A stretch of 30,978 bases of DNA from DASZYT01 sp035545275 (GTDB taxonomy: Bacteria > Patescibacteriota > Saccharimonadia > Saccharimonadales > UBA4665), in NCBI GenBank assembly GCA_035545275.1, contig DASZYT010000020.1, positions 1 through 30,978 on the forward strand, written 5' to 3'. The notes beneath the pieces were generated by a model that ran no database searches, was not told the origin of the DNA, and saw nothing but the letters and a program-made list of their open reading frames with translations. This document shows, piece by piece, positions 29,588-30,978 of the stretch (the first letter of the stretch is position 1; each line of letters begins with the position of its first letter). Made by a program: the position numbers and the translations under genes.

Positions 29588-30978
29588 ATGGTTATCGCCT
29601 TTTTTGGGTTGGCGTGTGTGAGTCTTTTAGAGCTGCTGCTGTGGTCGCCATGGGGCTGGCGAACCCGTAAGGCCACCGCACCGTTTCTGGCAGGCGTCCT
29701 CTTTGTATTCAGTGTGTGGCCACTGGTAGTGCTGTGGTCGGTGTGGGCCGCCCTTTTGTTGTTTTTGAGTGCATACCGAGTGTTTAATTTGCTGCGCCTA
29801 TCTAAGGGTAGAATGCACGAGGCATATTTGCGGCGTATGACGCACCGGACTGCGCTGGCCCTTATAAGCATGCAACTGGGGCTAATTGTGCTATGGGAGT
29901 TGTCGCGGTGGTTTTCTATTACTTTTTCCGACTGGCTGATGATAACAAGCGTCGTTGTGCTGGCTGGTGTGTGTGTGTTTGCGGCCTCTACAGAACGCCA
30001 TTTACGGACCACTCGCCTACCTCGGCTCTCACATTTGTTGACCGATGCAGAACTGCCTACTCTTACCGTGGCAATCCCTGCCCGCAACGAGACAGACGAT
30101 CTGGAGACGTGCTTAAGATCGCTGATAGCGAGCAATTACCCAAAACTGGAGATTGTCGTGCTCGATGATTGTTCCCAAAACCGACATACACCCGAAATTA
30201 TTCGGTCGTTTGCCCACGACGGCGTGCGTTTCGTGCAAGGCACAGAACCTTCGGACACCTGGCTGGCGAAAAACCAGGCCTACCAGCGGCTCTATGAAGA
30301 AGCTAGTGGGGAGTTACTGCTGTTTTGCGGGGTCGACACACGATTCGAGCCCACAAGCTTGCGCGCTATTGTGACGGTTCTGCTCAAGAAGAAAAAATCA
30401 ATGATGAGTATCGTCCCTCAGAACGTTTGGCGTGGTCGTACTATGAGCATGCTTTTGGTGCAGCCCATGCGTTATACCTGGGAGCTGGCACTGCCCCGAC
30501 GGCTACTACATAGACCACCGGTACTGAGTACGTGTTGGATAACCTATCGCTCGGAAATTGAAAAAGCCGGTACATTTGCAGCGGTTAGCCGGAAAATCGT
30601 GCCCGAAAGCTACTTTGTGCGCCAAGCGATAAAGGATGACGGCTATACGTTTGTGCAGAGCAACGACGACATGGCACTCATGAGCCATAAAAACATAGCC
30701 GAGCAACACAACACTGCGTTGCGCACCAGATATCCGCAGCTGCATCGTAAGCCCGAGATAGTGTGGCTGTTGACCTTGGTCGAGCTGGGGCTCGTCGTGG
30801 CGCCTGTCGTCAACCTATTGGTGGCCATTACGGAAAGCTATGCCTGGGGGTGGATAGTGGTTAACGTGATCAGCATAATACTGCTTATGTATTATTATGG
30901 CAAAGTGGTAGCAGTCACGTATCGTAAGTCGCTGTGGCTGGGATATCTTGCGCTGCCTGGAGCGCTGCTATATGATGT
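29588..30978 (+). CDS. GT2-family glycosyltransferase, membrane-bound, 3' truncated by window end
   Basis: The frame is open to the end of the window, about 463 codons with no stop. Hydrophobic segments lie in the first ~130 residues (three or more helices). A GT-A domain follows from about 155: LTVAIPARNE, EIVVLDDCSQN (the DD motif, about 190) and LLLFCGVDTRF (the DxD-like motif, about 248). Further hydrophobic helices follow from about 395. This plan fits processive or lipid-linked GT2 enzymes, such as polysaccharide synthases and dolichol-phosphate-sugar synthase relatives. The QxxRW motif typical of processive members was not found in the part seen. It starts divergently from secE. Sugar and product are unknown. 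Confidence 0.82.
   Translation, partial: MVIAFFGLACVSLLELLLWSPWGWRTRKATAPFLAGVLFVFSVWPLVVLWSVWAALLLFLSAYRVFNLLRLSKGRMHEAYLRRMTHRTALALISMQLGLIVLWELSRWFSITFSDWLMITSVVVLAGVCVFAASTERHLRTTRLPRLSHLLTDAELPTLTVAIPARNETDDLETCLRSLIASNYPKLEIVVLDDCSQNRHTPEIIRSFAHDGVRFVQGTEPSDTWLAKNQAYQRLYEEASGELLLFCGVDTRFEPTSLRAIVTVLLKKKKSMMSIVPQNVWRGRTMSMLLVQPMRYTWELALPRRLLHRPPVLSTCWITYRSEIEKAGTFAAVSRKIVPESYFVRQAIKDDGYTFVQSNDDMALMSHKNIAEQHNTALRTRYPQLHRKPEIVWLLTLVELGLVVAPVVNLLVAITESYAWGWIVVNVISIILLMYYYGKVVAVTYRKSLWLGYLALPGALLYD

Noticed and set aside
1..30978. CRISPR arrays, insertion sequences, prophage genes or rRNA genes.
   Set aside because: No regular repeat-spacer pattern, transposase, integrase, phage structural gene or rRNA sequence was seen on either strand.
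1..30978. Alternative genetic code with UGA as glycine.
   Set aside because: Several well-defined genes end at TGA at the expected length, for example the VOC gene overlapping cysS as ATGA, and no in-frame TGA occurs at conserved Gly positions.

Overview
This is a compact bacterial chromosome segment carrying core housekeeping genes. It most likely comes from the Patescibacteria/CPR, and Candidatus Saccharibacteria (TM7) is my best guess. That assignment is inference. It rests on a DnaX without the usual zinc module, a RecR with a degenerate zinc finger, a double-length ThyX fused to a thymidylate kinase, an RnfD-like membrane domain fused to a ferredoxin-reductase domain, and a small-genome layout in which convergent genes abut or overlap. 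UGA is used as a normal stop throughout, so the UGA-glycine code of Gracilibacteria and Absconditabacteria is not in use.

Layout. 1-2004 (+): the 3' part of apbE, then an RnfD/NqrB-like membrane protein fused to an FAD/NAD(P)H reductase module (a redox pair). 2020-2964: a small membrane protein, two hairpin terminators, tRNA-Gln(UUG), and partial tRNA-Gln-like sequences on both sides of it. 2965-4969: a convergent pair of surface/cell-wall genes, CapA-like and VanY-like. 5067-9475 (+): an alpha/beta hydrolase, two tandem GT4 glycosyltransferases and an AI-2E/PerM-family membrane protein. 9447-17980 (-): cysS, a VOC protein, a DHH phosphoesterase, recR, ybaB, a GT39-like membrane glycosyltransferase, dnaB, dnaX and an unknown 170-aa protein. 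18149-19076 (-): rplL and rplJ with a structured leader. 19286-20624: a P-loop ATPase and a small unknown protein. 20625-26165: a thymidine-nucleotide block (dcd, tmk-thyX fusion, a second tmk) interrupted by an MprF-like lysyltransferase gene on the + strand. 26231-29455 (-): secE-nusG-(unknown)-rplK-(unknown)-rplA, ended by a strong terminator. 29588-end (+): the start of a GT2 glycosyltransferase.

How the genes work together. Dcd, ThyX and TMK cover successive steps from dCTP to dTDP, assuming a dUTP-to-dUMP step. The VanY-like peptidase, CapA-like protein, four glycosyltransferases and lysyltransferase point to envelope building. DnaB, DnaX, RecR and YbaB serve replication and repair. The usual secE-nusG-rplKAJL cluster is split: rplJ-rplL lies about 7 kb from rplA.

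The most striking window-wide pattern is in gene starts. At least eight separate genes have a TATAAT-like -10 box ending only 6-8 bases before the start codon. This predicts leaderless mRNAs. Ribosomal-protein, ybaB and dcd genes instead have leaders with good Shine-Dalgarno sites.
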